Positions 17,477 through 25,643 of a DNA stretch of 64,000 nucleotides are shown piece after piece. The stretch covers positions 124,001-188,000 of the forward strand of contig JAEWPC010000011.1 of the NCBI GenBank assembly GCA_023460795.1. Reading direction: 5' to 3'. Under the pieces are notes generated by a model. The model did not search any database. It had not been told where the DNA came from and saw only the letters and a program-made list of their open reading frames with translations. This stretch comes from Bacillota bacterium (GTDB lineage Bacteria > Bacillota > Bacilli > Paenibacillales > Paenibacillaceae). Position numbers and translations under genes: made by a program. The number at the start of each line of letters is the position of its first letter. Within the stretch, counting starts at the first letter, position 1.

Positions 17477-19033
17477 TTATTCCCACTCGATCGTCGCCGG
17501 CGGTTTGGACGTAATGTCGTACACGATACGGTTGACATGCTTCACTTCGTTGACGATGCGGTTGGAGATCTTCTCCAGCACGTCGAACGGAATGCGAGCC
17601 CAGTCCGCGGTCATCCCGTCGATGGAAGTGACGGCGCGAATGCCGACGGTGTAGTCGTAGGTACGGCCGTCGCCCATAACGCCTACGCTCTTCATGCCCG
17701 GCAACGCCGTGAAGTATTGCCAGACCTCGCGCTGCAGCCCCGCCTTGGCGATCTCGTCGCGAAGGATCGCGTCGGATTCGCGGACGATCTCGAGCTTCTC
17801 TTCCGTCACTTCGCCCAGAACGCGGATCGCAAGCCCCGGACCCGGGAACGGCTGGCGCCAGACGATCTCTTCCGGCAAGCCGCACTCTTCGCCGACCTTG
17901 CGCACTTCGTCTTTGAACAGCGCCTTCAGCGGTTCGATGAGCTTGAACTTCATGTCTTCCGGCAGGCCGCCGACGTTATGATGAGACTTGATCGTCTGCG
18001 CCGTGGCCGTGCCGCTCTCAACGATATCGGTATACAGCGTGCCTTGCGCGAGGAACGCGAAGTCGTCGAACTTGGCGGATTCCTCTTCGAACACGCGGAT
18101 GAACTCGTTGCCGATGATTTTGCGTTTCTGCTCCGGATCGGATACTCCGGCGAGCTTGCCGAGGAACCGGTCTTTCGCATCGATCTTAACGACCTTCATA
18201 TCGAATTTGCCGACGAACGTTTCCATGACGCCTTCGGCTTCGCCTTTGCGAAGTAAGCCGTGATCGATGAACATGCAAGTTAATTGATCGCCGATCGCTT
18301 TATGGATGAGCATCGCGACGACGGACGAATCGACGCCGCCGGACAGCGCGCATAGCACCTTCTGATCGCCGACCTCCCGACGAATCTCTTGCACCATGTC
18401 TTCGATGAACGACTCCATCGTCCAATCGCCTTTGCATCCGCACACTTCGTACAGGAAGTTGCGGATCATCTCGTTGCCGTACACCGAGTGGCGAACCTCC
18501 GGATGGAATTGAACCGCGTAGATACGACGGTCCGCATGGCTCATCGCCGCAACCGGCGCATGCTCCGTGCTTGCGTCGACGACGAAACCTGCCGGCAGCT
18601 CGGTGACGTGGTCGCCGTGGCTCATCCATACCGTCTGACGCGCGTCGAGACCCTTCACAAGCGGATTGCCGGATACGAAATCGACGTCCGACTTGCCGTA
18701 CTCGCGCTTGTGCGCAGGCTCGACCTTACCTCCGTGCTGATGCGTGATCAACTGCATGCCGTAGCAAATGCCGAAAATCGGCAACCCGAGCTCGTACACC
18801 CCTTTGTCGACTTGAGGCGCGTTCTCCGCATATACGCTTGCCGGTCCGCCCGAGAAAACGATGCCCTTAGGCGCGAGCTCGCGGATTTTGTCCGCCGGTG
18901 TGTTGTAAGGCAGCAATTCGCTGTAGACGCCAAGGTCGCGAATGCGGCGCGCGATCAATTGGTTGTACTGTCCGCCGAAATCCAATACGACGATCATTTC
19001 GTGCGGCTTGTTTACTTGCGCTTGAGTAGTCAC
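17477..19033 (-). CDS. guaA: GMP synthase (glutamine-hydrolysing)
   Basis: A 518-residue enzyme that aminates XMP to GMP. The N-terminal glutaminase has the nucleophile in GICYGMQ and the His-Glu pair in VQFHPEV. The ATP pyrophosphatase P-loop ALSGGVDSSV is followed by the C-terminal dimerisation domain ending PPATIEWE. The GTG start at 19033 follows AGGAGG. Unlike the pur operon, no purine riboswitch is seen directly upstream; the gene lies 35 bases after the peroxiredoxin gene. Confidence 0.97.
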   Translation of the reverse strand: MTTQAQVNKPHEMIVVLDFGGQYNQLIARRIRDLGVYSELLPYNTPADKIRELAPKGIVFSGGPASVYAENAPQVDKGVYELGLPIFGICYGMQLITHQHGGKVEPAHKREYGKSDVDFVSGNPLVKGLDARQTVWMSHGDHVTELPAGFVVDASTEHAPVAAMSHADRRIYAVQFHPEVRHSVYGNEMIRNFLYEVCGCKGDWTMESFIEDMVQEIRREVGDQKVLCALSGGVDSSVVAMLIHKAIGDQLTCMFIDHGLLRKGEAEGVMETFVGKFDMKVVKIDAKDRFLGKLAGVSDPEQKRKIIGNEFIRVFEEESAKFDDFAFLAQGTLYTDIVESGTATAQTIKSHHNVGGLPEDMKFKLIEPLKALFKDEVRKVGEECGLPEEIVWRQPFPGPGLAIRVLGEVTEEKLEIVRESDAILRDEIAKAGLQREVWQYFTALPGMKSVGVMGDGRTYDYTVGIRAVTSIDGMTADWARIPFDVLEKISNRIVNEVKHVNRIVYDITSKPPATIEWE

Positions 19034-19067
19034 TGTCTCACGAGCCTCCTGAAATCAATTGAATGTA

Positions 19068-19619
19068 TTATAGCTTTGCCGCTTTCGCAGCGTCAAGGCG
19101 ACTGCCCGAGGCTCTTCGGCGCGGTTTCAAGCTGCGGATGGCGCTAACGACTTCGTCCACGTGACCCTTTACTTTAAGATTGCGCCATTCCTTGAGCAGC
19201 TTGCCGTTCTCATCGATCAGGAACGTCGAGCGCACGATGCCCATATACGCGCGTCCGTACAGTTGTTTTTCCTGCCATACGCCGTACAGGTCGCACACCT
19301 TATGGTCAACGTCCGCCAGCAAGGGGTAACGCAGCCCGTATTTGTCCGCGAACTTGCGGTGGGACTTCAGATCGTTCGTGCTGATGCCGAGAATGACCGC
19401 GTCCAGGCCTTCCTCTGCGAGTATCGCCGCCGCGTCGCGGAAATCGCAGGACTCCTGCGTGCAGGCGGGCGTCGAATCCTTGGGGTAGAAGAAAAGGATG
19501 ACTTTACGCCCTCGATATTGGCTTAATTTGACCCTGTCGGCGTCACCTTCCGCACCGATAGCGGGAAGCTCGAAATCGGGCGCCTTGCGTCCGACTTGAA
19601 TCATTGGTTTTCTAGGCAT
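19068..19619 (-). CDS. bcp: Peroxiredoxin, BCP/PrxQ family
   Basis: Thioredoxin-dependent thiol peroxidase of 183 residues. The peroxidatic Cys53 (DSTPACTQESCDF) and resolving Cys58 are five residues apart, the PrxQ pattern. FFYPKDSTPACT and GISTNDLKSHRKFADKYGL are typical. A basic C-terminal tail (KPRRRASGSRLDAAKAAKL) goes beyond the usual end. Another start, MIQVGRKAPDF, is possible. It lies just upstream of guaA on the same strand. Confidence 0.93.
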   Translation of the reverse strand: MPRKPMIQVGRKAPDFELPAIGAEGDADRVKLSQYRGRKVILFFYPKDSTPACTQESCDFRDAAAILAEEGLDAVILGISTNDLKSHRKFADKYGLRYPLLADVDHKVCDLYGVWQEKQLYGRAYMGIVRSTFLIDENGKLLKEWRNLKVKGHVDEVVSAIRSLKPRRRASGSRLDAAKAAKL

Positions 19620-19716
19620 TGGCGGTGGTTCCTTTCACGCACGCGATTACATAAGTCTCAGCTTAACACTCCCCGGCGGAAAAGAAAACGATGCGACGCG
19701 GGTGACAATGTTACGG

Positions 19717-19790
19717 TATAATGAACATAGCAAACGATACGCGCGCGAAGCACGCCGCTTGTCCCCGGTTCGGGGAAGAGCGGCTTTTTT
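19717..19790 (+). ncRNA. Possible short leader RNA or attenuator before the nuclease-like gene
   Basis: A TATAAT at 19717-19722 is followed by a hairpin with GCCGCT/AGCGGC and CCCC/GGGG stems (19754-19784) and a six-T run, all before the gene at 19820. No plus-strand gene ends here, so this is either a leader attenuator or a transcript of about 65 nt. A good -35 is not visible. Confidence 0.45.
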
Positions 19791-19819
19791 GCGTTCGCAA
19801 AATTAGGGGAGGTAATTGT

Positions 19820-20488
19820 ATGTTCGAAGTGCAGTATGAGGCTTGGTTGGCGGGGCAACGCAAATCTCGGAGAGGAGAGTCGCTGAGACGATTAAACGAA
19901 GGGCACGGCGTGAACGAGCGATTGTTCGCGGAAACCATATGGTGGCCGGCAATCGGCAGTTTCGAGCACTTGCGCGCGGAACACGAGGTGGTTAATTTTC
20001 GCGGTGGATGCTATTACTTGGATCATGCCTTCATCCTCCATCCCTACTTGGTGGACTGGGAAGTCGACGATTTCTCCTCGCACGCCAAAAACATGAATCG
20101 CCGCGAGTTCGATTATGAGCGCCAGAGGCAGAATGAATTGATCCTTAGCGGATGGCAAGTCTATCGCGTCCCTTTGGACGCGATTAAAGAACGTCCGATG
20201 CAAGTTCGACAATTCGTGCTTCAGGTCATGGGAAAGCTATACAGCATCGGCTTAGGAGAACAACCTACTTTACCGCTTAAGCAGCGCGAAATCATTCGGC
20301 TTGGCTTGCGAGTGCAACGGGCGTTCACCCCGCTGGAAGTGGCGGAATGCCTCGGAGTAAGCGACCGCTACGCACGAGAATTGCTGCGGGAGCTAGTCCA
20401 GCAAGGCTTCCTGGAAGCCGCTAGCGGCAACTCGCGCATCCGAAGCTATCGACTAACGCAGCGCGGTGCACGCATCTATTTGCCATAA
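19820..20488 (+). CDS. PD-(D/E)XK nuclease-like protein with C-terminal winged helix
   Basis: A 222-residue protein, not assigned to a named gene. The middle (about residues 65-135) has the layout of a Vsr/DUF559-type restriction-endonuclease fold: a conserved Asp in YLDHAFILHP, an acidic strand DWEVDDFSSH, a helix NRREFDYERQRQNEL and a closing strand GWQVYRVPLDAI. The C-terminal third looks like a helix-turn-helix (PLEVAECLGVSDRYARELLRELVQQGFL). The ATG at 19820 follows GGGGAGG by 9 bases and is preferred to an upstream in-frame ATG that precedes the terminator. The stop codon lies inside the first palindrome of the repeat array. Nuclease activity is inferred only. Confidence 0.6.
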   Translation: MFEVQYEAWLAGQRKSRRGESLRRLNEGHGVNERLFAETIWWPAIGSFEHLRAEHEVVNFRGGCYYLDHAFILHPYLVDWEVDDFSSHAKNMNRREFDYERQRQNELILSGWQVYRVPLDAIKERPMQVRQFVLQVMGKLYSIGLGEQPTLPLKQREIIRLGLRVQRAFTPLEVAECLGVSDRYARELLRELVQQGFLEAASGNSRIRSYRLTQRGARIYLP

Positions 20489-21148
20489 CGGAACTCGGTT
20501 CCGCTATATCGCCTCATGTGTCGCTACTCAGCAGAATAACGGAATCTAATTCCGTTATTCCTAGTATTCTCGCCTGCAACTAACTCCAAACGCAAAGATA
20601 AAGGAACTTAGTTCCGTTATCTCGCTTAGAACACCCAATACTTTCGCAATAACGGAACTGAGTTCCGTTAAGATTGGTTACTCCAAAGGCGGGTACGTGC
20701 GAGTGCGTCATGAAGTGCGCTGATTGAGGGTTCGACAAATGTGTCGGGTGCGCAACTTGTTGCCATAAAGGAACTTAGTTCCGTTATCTCGCTTAGAACA
20801 CCATATGCTTTCGCAATAACGGAACTGAGTCCCGTTAAGATTAGTTACTCCAAAGGCGGGTACGTGCGAGTGCGATATGAAGTGCGCTGATTGAGGGTTC
20901 TACAAATGTGTCGGGTGCGCAACTTGTTGCCATAACGGAACTCAGTTCCGCTATATCGCCTCATGTGTCGCTTGTCCGCGGAATAGAGGAACTGAGTTCC
21001 TCTATTCCTAGTATTTTCGCCCGCAACAAACTCAAAACGCAAAGATAACGGAACTTTGTTCCGTTATCTCGCTTAGAACACCCTATACTTTCGCAATAAC
21101 GGAACTGAGTTCCTTTAAGATTGGTTACTCCAAAGGCGGGTACGTGCA
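20485..21148. repeat. Array of ten palindromes in an A-B-B-A-B' arrangement
   Basis: A non-coding stretch with ten copies of a palindrome like AACGGAACTNAGTTCCGTT, at about 20485, 20535, 20598, 20649, 20765, 20816, 20932, 20982, 21044 and 21096. They sit in longer units: A (113 bp) at 20485-20597 and 20932-21044; B (167 bp) at 20598-20764 and 20765-20931; and a truncated B at 21045-21148. Several palindromes carry paired changes in both arms (ATAGAGG with CCTCTAT; GGAAT with ATTCC), as expected for a selected hairpin or a dyad-binding site. Confidence 0.9.
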
Positions 21149-21158
21149 ACCGAGACCG

Positions 21159-21977
21159 TTACCGTGCCCCACCCAGGCTTTGTTCCAGCCAGCCGGACAA
21201 CTGGCGGAAGCCCTCGATCGAGAACGGGATCGCTTGCTTGCGATCGCCCGGTCCCGTCAGCTCGACGAGAATCCGATTCTCTCTTTCGGTGCATACGACT
21301 TGGAAGCGCGCGGATTCGCCGTTCTGATCCTCTTCCCAGCTGCACATCATGCTGCTTACGAAACTTTTCATCTTCTCCCCTCCTTGTCTCGTATACGGTG
21401 CGGCGGGAGCAGGCGGGGGCGCCGTTGTTGCGGGTTGTTCCGCGACCGGTGCCGAATCAGCGGCGTTCTCGTGGAGGGCCGGCGGCTCGACCGCGACCGA
21501 AGCAGCAGCTTCAACGGTTTCGGTCGATCCCGCACCCGCTTCCGCTTGAACCGCTTCCACAATCTCCGCCGAAGCTGCCGCTACCTCTTCGACCTCCGCC
21601 TTCCCGCGAAGAAACGGCACCGCGTACTTGTCGATCACTTTGCCCAGCCGCTCCGGATTAAACGGCTTCATCAGATAGCCCTTCGCCCCGGCCTCCATCG
21701 CGCCTTCGACCAAATCCTGCTGGTTGCTCGCCGTGCATACGAGAATGACGGCTTCGGCATCGATGCGCAGAATTTCGCGGATCGCATCCGTTCCGTTCAT
21801 CTCCGGCATCTGCAAATCCATGATGACGACGTCCGGCCTCAGCTTCTCGTATAGGTTGATCGCGTCTTTGCCATTGGCCGCTTCGCCAACGACTTCGTGG
21901 CCGCTATTGCGCAAAATATCGGCGGCCATCTTCCTCATGAAGCTCGTATCGTCGACGATACAGAATCTATAGCTCAT
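21159..21977 (-). CDS. CheY-like response regulator with unknown C-terminal domain
   Basis: A 272-residue protein. The receiver (numbered from this start) has the acidic pair in IVDDTSF, phospho-Asp in VIMDLQMPEMNG, Thr/Ser in VCTASNQQ and Lys in LMKPFNPERL. An Ala/Glu/Pro-rich linker of about 75 residues leads to a C-terminal domain of about 70 residues (KMKSFVSSMMCSWEEDQ... to SGWLEQSL) that I do not recognise and that has no DNA-binding look. The ATG at 21977 is 8 bases after GGGGAGGA; an upstream in-frame TTG is too close. It follows the PilB/GspE-like gene by 21 bases and shares its c-di-GMP riboswitch transcript. Confidence 0.85.
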   Translation of the reverse strand: MSYRFCIVDDTSFMRKMAADILRNSGHEVVGEAANGKDAINLYEKLRPDVVIMDLQMPEMNGTDAIREILRIDAEAVILVCTASNQQDLVEGAMEAGAKGYLMKPFNPERLGKVIDKYAVPFLRGKAEVEEVAAASAEIVEAVQAEAGAGSTETVEAAASVAVEPPALHENAADSAPVAEQPATTAPPPAPAAPYTRQGGEKMKSFVSSMMCSWEEDQNGESARFQVVCTERENRILVELTGPGDRKQAIPFSIEGFRQLSGWLEQSLGGAR

Positions 21978-21998
21978 CAGCAAAGTCCTCCCCTAAGG

Positions 21999-23663
21999 TT
22001 ATGTTCGTGCTGCAAGCCGCATCGACAGCTTCTTCGCCTCTTCGGCGGTCGTTAAGCCGTCGCGAGCCTTAAGCAGCGCGTTATGAACGATCGATTTATG
22101 GCCCGTCTGGGCCATATGCTTCTCGATCTCCGCCAGCGGACGGCGCTCGGCGATCATCTCGCGCAGCGCGTCGGTAACCGTCAGCACTTCGAAGGCGGCG
22201 ACTTCGCCGCGATAACCGGATTCGCCGCAATGCCTGCAGGCGCTCGGGCGCCCAAGCACGAGTTTGCCGTTGATCTGGGACGACACGAAGGACCGGAAGT
22301 TGCCGACGAGCCCCTTGTCGTTCCGCTTCGCTTCTTCCGCCGCGATCTCGTGTTTCTCGAACAGCTTCTCCTCTTCCTCCGTCGCCGAAGCCGTCTGCGC
22401 GCATTGCTTGCAGAGCCGCTTCACGAGCCGTTGCGAGACGATGCACTTGAGCGACGAGGCGAGAAATTCGGCATCCGGCGACAATGCCATAAGCCTCGAG
22501 AGCGTGCCGACCGCATTGCCGCCCTGCAGACCGCCAAGCACCATACATCCCGTCATCGCCGCCCGAACGGACGCTTCGAGCGACTCCGGGTCGCGCAGCT
22601 CGCCGACCATAAGGACGTCGGCATCATGACGAAGCGCGGAGCGAATGCCCTTGGCGAACGTGAATCCGGCGTTCTCGTCGATCGCGAGCTGGGTGACTCC
22701 GACCAACCGGCGTTCGATCGGGTCCTCCACGGACAACGCGCACCTGCTCTCCGCCGCGAGCCGATGCAACAGCGCGTACAGCGTCGTCGTCGTTCCGCTG
22801 CGCGGCGGCCCCGATACGATCACAAGACCGCCGGGGGCTCGAATCGATTGCTCAACCTGTGCCAAGTGAGACTCCGTTAAGCCTAGTTCGGTCAACCTCG
22901 GCATCGCATCCGGCGGCTCCGCGAGCCGGAACACGTAATGTTCCCCGAAAGCCGTCGGCACGCAGGAAGCCGAGACGTCATAAGGCTTAAAAGCGATCTG
23001 CAGCGGGAACTGGCTGAATTGCGGCATCCCCCTGCTCGTCGCGGACATGCGGGCGATGTCGCGAATCCGGCTCAGAAGCTCGCCCTGCTCCATCTTCGGG
23101 AACGTTTGATAGACTCGCATGGACTCCCCCGTCCGAAACCGAACGACAAGCCCGGACTCCTGCGGCTCGAAATGAATCGCCTTTGCTTTGCCCTCCGCCG
23201 CCGCCTGCAGAATCCCTTCGATCGCCGCGGCCGATTCGTCCGCGCCGTAATAGCGGAGGATCGCTTCCTTCAATTCCGCTCCGGCGGCGAGCATAGGCTG
23301 CACGGCGAATCCCGTAGCCGTCTGAACCGCGTTAATCGCCTCTTGGTTCAGCGGATCGGCCATCGCCGCCTTAAGCTTGCCGCCGCTTCTCTCGAGCGGC
23401 AGCACCTCGTAATCGCGGGCGATCCGCGCCGGAAGCAGGCTCAGCACGGATACGTCCGCTTTCGCCTCGCTTAGATCCACGCATGGGACGCCGAGCTGGA
23501 ACTCCAACGCTTCGAGCAGCTGGCGTTCGGTAATTAACCCTTGTTCGATGAGCAGCTGGCCCAGCTTCCGATGAGGCTGCGTTCTAGCCTGCGTTTCAAG
23601 CGCCTCGGCCAATGTCTCCTCGCTGATCAGTCCGTTCATTTTCAACAATTCACCAAGCCGCAT
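21999..23663 (-). CDS. MshEN domain plus degenerate PilB/GspE-type ATPase
   Basis: A 554-residue protein of the type II secretion/type IV pilus assembly ATPase family. Residues 1-61 hold two MshEN half-motifs (RLGELLKMNGLI..LAEAL and KLGQLLIEQGLI..LLEALEFQ), the known c-di-GMP-binding signature. The ATPase core is altered. Walker A reads GPPRSGTTTT, so Thr291 replaces the invariant Lys. The TGHLV His is Cys373, and the STLHTNDA box reads GGLQGGNA. Walker B (DVLMVGELRDPES) and the zinc cysteines 418/421/476/479 remain. I infer a c-di-GMP-sensing protein that binds but may not hydrolyse ATP. No pilin or GspF gene is nearby. Confidence 0.88.
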   Translation of the reverse strand: MRLGELLKMNGLISEETLAEALETQARTQPHRKLGQLLIEQGLITERQLLEALEFQLGVPCVDLSEAKADVSVLSLLPARIARDYEVLPLERSGGKLKAAMADPLNQEAINAVQTATGFAVQPMLAAGAELKEAILRYYGADESAAAIEGILQAAAEGKAKAIHFEPQESGLVVRFRTGESMRVYQTFPKMEQGELLSRIRDIARMSATSRGMPQFSQFPLQIAFKPYDVSASCVPTAFGEHYVFRLAEPPDAMPRLTELGLTESHLAQVEQSIRAPGGLVIVSGPPRSGTTTTLYALLHRLAAESRCALSVEDPIERRLVGVTQLAIDENAGFTFAKGIRSALRHDADVLMVGELRDPESLEASVRAAMTGCMVLGGLQGGNAVGTLSRLMALSPDAEFLASSLKCIVSQRLVKRLCKQCAQTASATEEEEKLFEKHEIAAEEAKRNDKGLVGNFRSFVSSQINGKLVLGRPSACRHCGESGYRGEVAAFEVLTVTDALREMIAERRPLAEIEKHMAQTGHKSIVHNALLKARDGLTTAEEAKKLSMRLAART

Positions 23664-23690
23664 AGAACCCCACTCCCGAATGAGGATAGC

Positions 23691-23711
23691 AAAAAGCCAA
23701 GCGGAGCTGGC
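23691..23711 (-). terminator. Terminator-like hairpin of the GspE-like gene riboswitch
   Basis: Minus strand GCCAGC TCC GCTTGGC followed by TTTTTGC, directly after the aptamer and 27 bases before the gene start. Confidence 0.6.
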
Positions 23712-23792
23712 GGCCCGGCTGTCTTGCCGTCATGCTTGACGGTTTAGACCCGTGGCTTTGCGTCCCTGGCTTTCGCTCAGGTTTGCCCTTTA
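23709..23792 (-). promoter_or_regulatory. Cyclic di-GMP-I (GEMM-I) riboswitch before the GspE-like gene
   Basis: Very clear class I aptamer on the minus strand: AAAGGGCAAACC, a P2 hairpin with GCGAAAGC loop, GGGACGCAAAGCCACGGGTCTAA, a P3 hairpin (CCGTC...GACGG) and ACAGCCGGG. It lies 46 bases upstream of the gene, followed by a terminator-like stem. Confidence 0.93.
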
Positions 23793-24051
23793 ACAAATCC
23801 CTTGGCTTTGCGTGGATGTCGAACCCTTCGACTTATTCCGATATTCAAATTTTGACGAACTTGGTGATCGAGCGCCATGCCTCCAAATGCTCATTTTGCA
23901 AGCACGCGGGCATGGGAGGATGGTGCCTGCAACAAGCCTCCCGGCTATGGGTACAAGGATAGACACCTTACGCGTACATACGACGAAAGTCGTCGTTCGG
24001 CGCATGGATTAGGACCCGGTACGGCGAACTTTTGACGAACGATGGCGCTTA
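23793..24051. other. Non-coding region upstream of the second c-di-GMP aptamer
   Basis: No convincing gene is seen. The minus strand at 23799-23815 holds CACGCAAAGCCAAGGG, close to the class I core, preceded by a hairpin GTCGAA-GGG-TTCGAC. This may be a decayed tandem aptamer. The interval 23880-24010 contains dyads (CGACGA/TCGTCG) but nothing I can name. Confidence 0.5.
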
Positions 24052-24840
24052 TCAGCTCCCCGCGCCGCGATATTTGCGGATGCCGCGATTCCAGATCGTT
24101 AGGCCGATCGTCGCTACGATCGCGCCGACGACCGCAGTGAGCAGCGACATCGTCAAATCCTCGTGCCGGTCTAGGAAGAACGACGCAGGATAGACGCCGA
24201 CGAACGCGAACGGCAGCACCCAGCTGAGCAGGAACCTTATCCCTTTGTTAAAAATCTGAATCGGATACCGGCCGTAGTTCTGAATGTTGAACATAAGCGG
24301 CACGATGCCCGTCGGCGCGTCGGAGTAGAACGAGATGGCGGCTAGCGCCGTATACAAGCCTCCGTAGATGAGGACCGAACCGATGACCATGACGATCAGC
24401 ATGAACGGGTCGTACCAATCGAACGGCAATCCCAACGTTGCCCAAGACGTGCCCATGATCGCTAAGCCGACGAGACCGCCGACCATCGACGGGGGATCGA
24501 CGTTCTCCAGCATGATCTGCACGAGTGAGTGAGCCGGACGGGTCAGCACCCTGTCCATCTCGCCCTTCACGATATATCGCTCGCTGAAATTCCATAGATT
24601 GAAGAACGTGCTGAACACGCCGAAAGCGAGCATGAAATAGCCGTATACGAATACGACCTCCGCTTCGGTCCAACCGGCCAAGCTCTCCGTATGAATGAAC
24701 ACGACGAAGATGAACACCAGGTTCACCGCCGAGAACAGCAGGTCCGACAGGACCTCCACCCAGAAGTCCGCGCGGTAAGTCAGCTTTGTTTTCAAATAAT
24801 TCGCGATATATTCCCGGAACAGCGACAGCGTAAAGCGCAT
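24052..24840 (-). CDS. ABC-2 family transporter permease (second subunit)
   Basis: A 262-residue, six-helix membrane protein of the DUF990/ABC-2 type. Characteristic pieces are YFMLAFGVFSTFFNLWNFSERYIVKGEMDRVLTRP and GRYPIQIFNKGIRFLLSWVLPFAFVGVYPASFFL. The ATG at 24840 (MRFTLSLFREYI) is chosen because AAGGAGG lies upstream inside the end of the first permease; a longer frame to 24954 would overlap that gene by over 100 bases. It is the third gene of an ATPase-permease-permease operon. Substrate unknown. Confidence 0.9.
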   Translation of the reverse strand: MRFTLSLFREYIANYLKTKLTYRADFWVEVLSDLLFSAVNLVFIFVVFIHTESLAGWTEAEVVFVYGYFMLAFGVFSTFFNLWNFSERYIVKGEMDRVLTRPAHSLVQIMLENVDPPSMVGGLVGLAIMGTSWATLGLPFDWYDPFMLIVMVIGSVLIYGGLYTALAAISFYSDAPTGIVPLMFNIQNYGRYPIQIFNKGIRFLLSWVLPFAFVGVYPASFFLDRHEDLTMSLLTAVVGAIVATIGLTIWNRGIRKYRGAGS

Positions 24841-24848
24841 GCGACGCG

Positions 24849-25643
24849 TCAACCTCCTTGCACGAACAGCCTGCGGCGCGCCGAGCGCCACATCGCCATT
24901 ATCGGTAGAATAAGCACGGCCACCCAGATGACCTGAACGAGCAGCGCCTGCCACACGTCGGCCCCGTTCAGCCTGCCGGTGAACACGGAGCTAGGCAAAT
25001 ACGTAATCGCCGGAAAAGGCAGCCAATCGAGCACCGGCTTCGCCCATGACGGGAAGAACGCGATCGGTAGCACGACGCCGGACAGCAAATCGACGAGCAC
25101 CCTCTTCATGCGCATCATTCCTTCGTTATTTTCAACGAAGAAGGCGAACAAGCCCGTCATTATGTTCAGCTGCGAGTTGATGAGGAAGCTGAACCAGAGC
25201 ATCACGATGAATACGACGTACCGAATCGGATCGCTCGGGAACGTAATCGGGAACAGCAGCGAGACGACGAGCATACCCGGAATCATGAACAAGCCGAACC
25301 GGAAAATGCCTTCCCCGAACCCTTGCATCATCTTCACGATGAGATAGTTGTACGGGCGCGTCATCTGCACGGCCAAGCTGCCGTCGCGCACGTCGTTCGA
25401 GATTTCGCGGTCCAAGTTATTGAAGTAGAACGCGCGCCCCATCCACGATACGGCCACGTAGGTCGTAATCTGCGCGACCGTGAACCCTTCCAGCGTATCC
25501 GCGTCGCCGTAGATCGCCTTCCACAGAAAATAGTACGCCCCGATATTGATCGCATAAATAATAATGCCGCTATAGTAGTTCACCCGGTAAGCGAGCATCA
25601 TGAGGAACCGGATCCGAATGAGCTCCAGATAAGCGCTAGCCAC
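24849..25643 (-). CDS. ABC-2 family transporter permease (first subunit)
   Basis: A 264-residue membrane protein of the same ABC-2/DUF990 family as its neighbour, with six hydrophobic helices. The stretch NNLDREISNDVRDGSLAVQMTRPYNYL resembles the RPxN/xRP loop of the partner, and LPFPAITYLPSSVFTGRL is near the C-terminus. The GTG start at 25643 overlaps the ATPase stop by 8 bases. It probably forms a heterodimer with the 24052-24840 product. Confidence 0.9.
   Translation of the reverse strand: MASAYLELIRIRFLMMLAYRVNYYSGIIIYAINIGAYYFLWKAIYGDADTLEGFTVAQITTYVAVSWMGRAFYFNNLDREISNDVRDGSLAVQMTRPYNYLIVKMMQGFGEGIFRFGLFMIPGMLVVSLLFPITFPSDPIRYVVFIVMLWFSFLINSQLNIMTGLFAFFVENNEGMMRMKRVLVDLLSGVVLPIAFFPSWAKPVLDWLPFPAITYLPSSVFTGRLNGADVWQALLVQVIWVAVLILPIMAMWRSARRRLFVQGG

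Noticed and set aside
20485..21148. CRISPR array
   Set aside because: The repeats are palindromic with unequal, conserved spacing sequence; there are no unique spacers and no cas genes.
24841..24954. N-terminal extension of the second ABC permease
   Set aside because: It would overlap the first permease gene by over 100 bases and adds a non-hydrophobic leader; ATG 24840 has AAGGAGG upstream.
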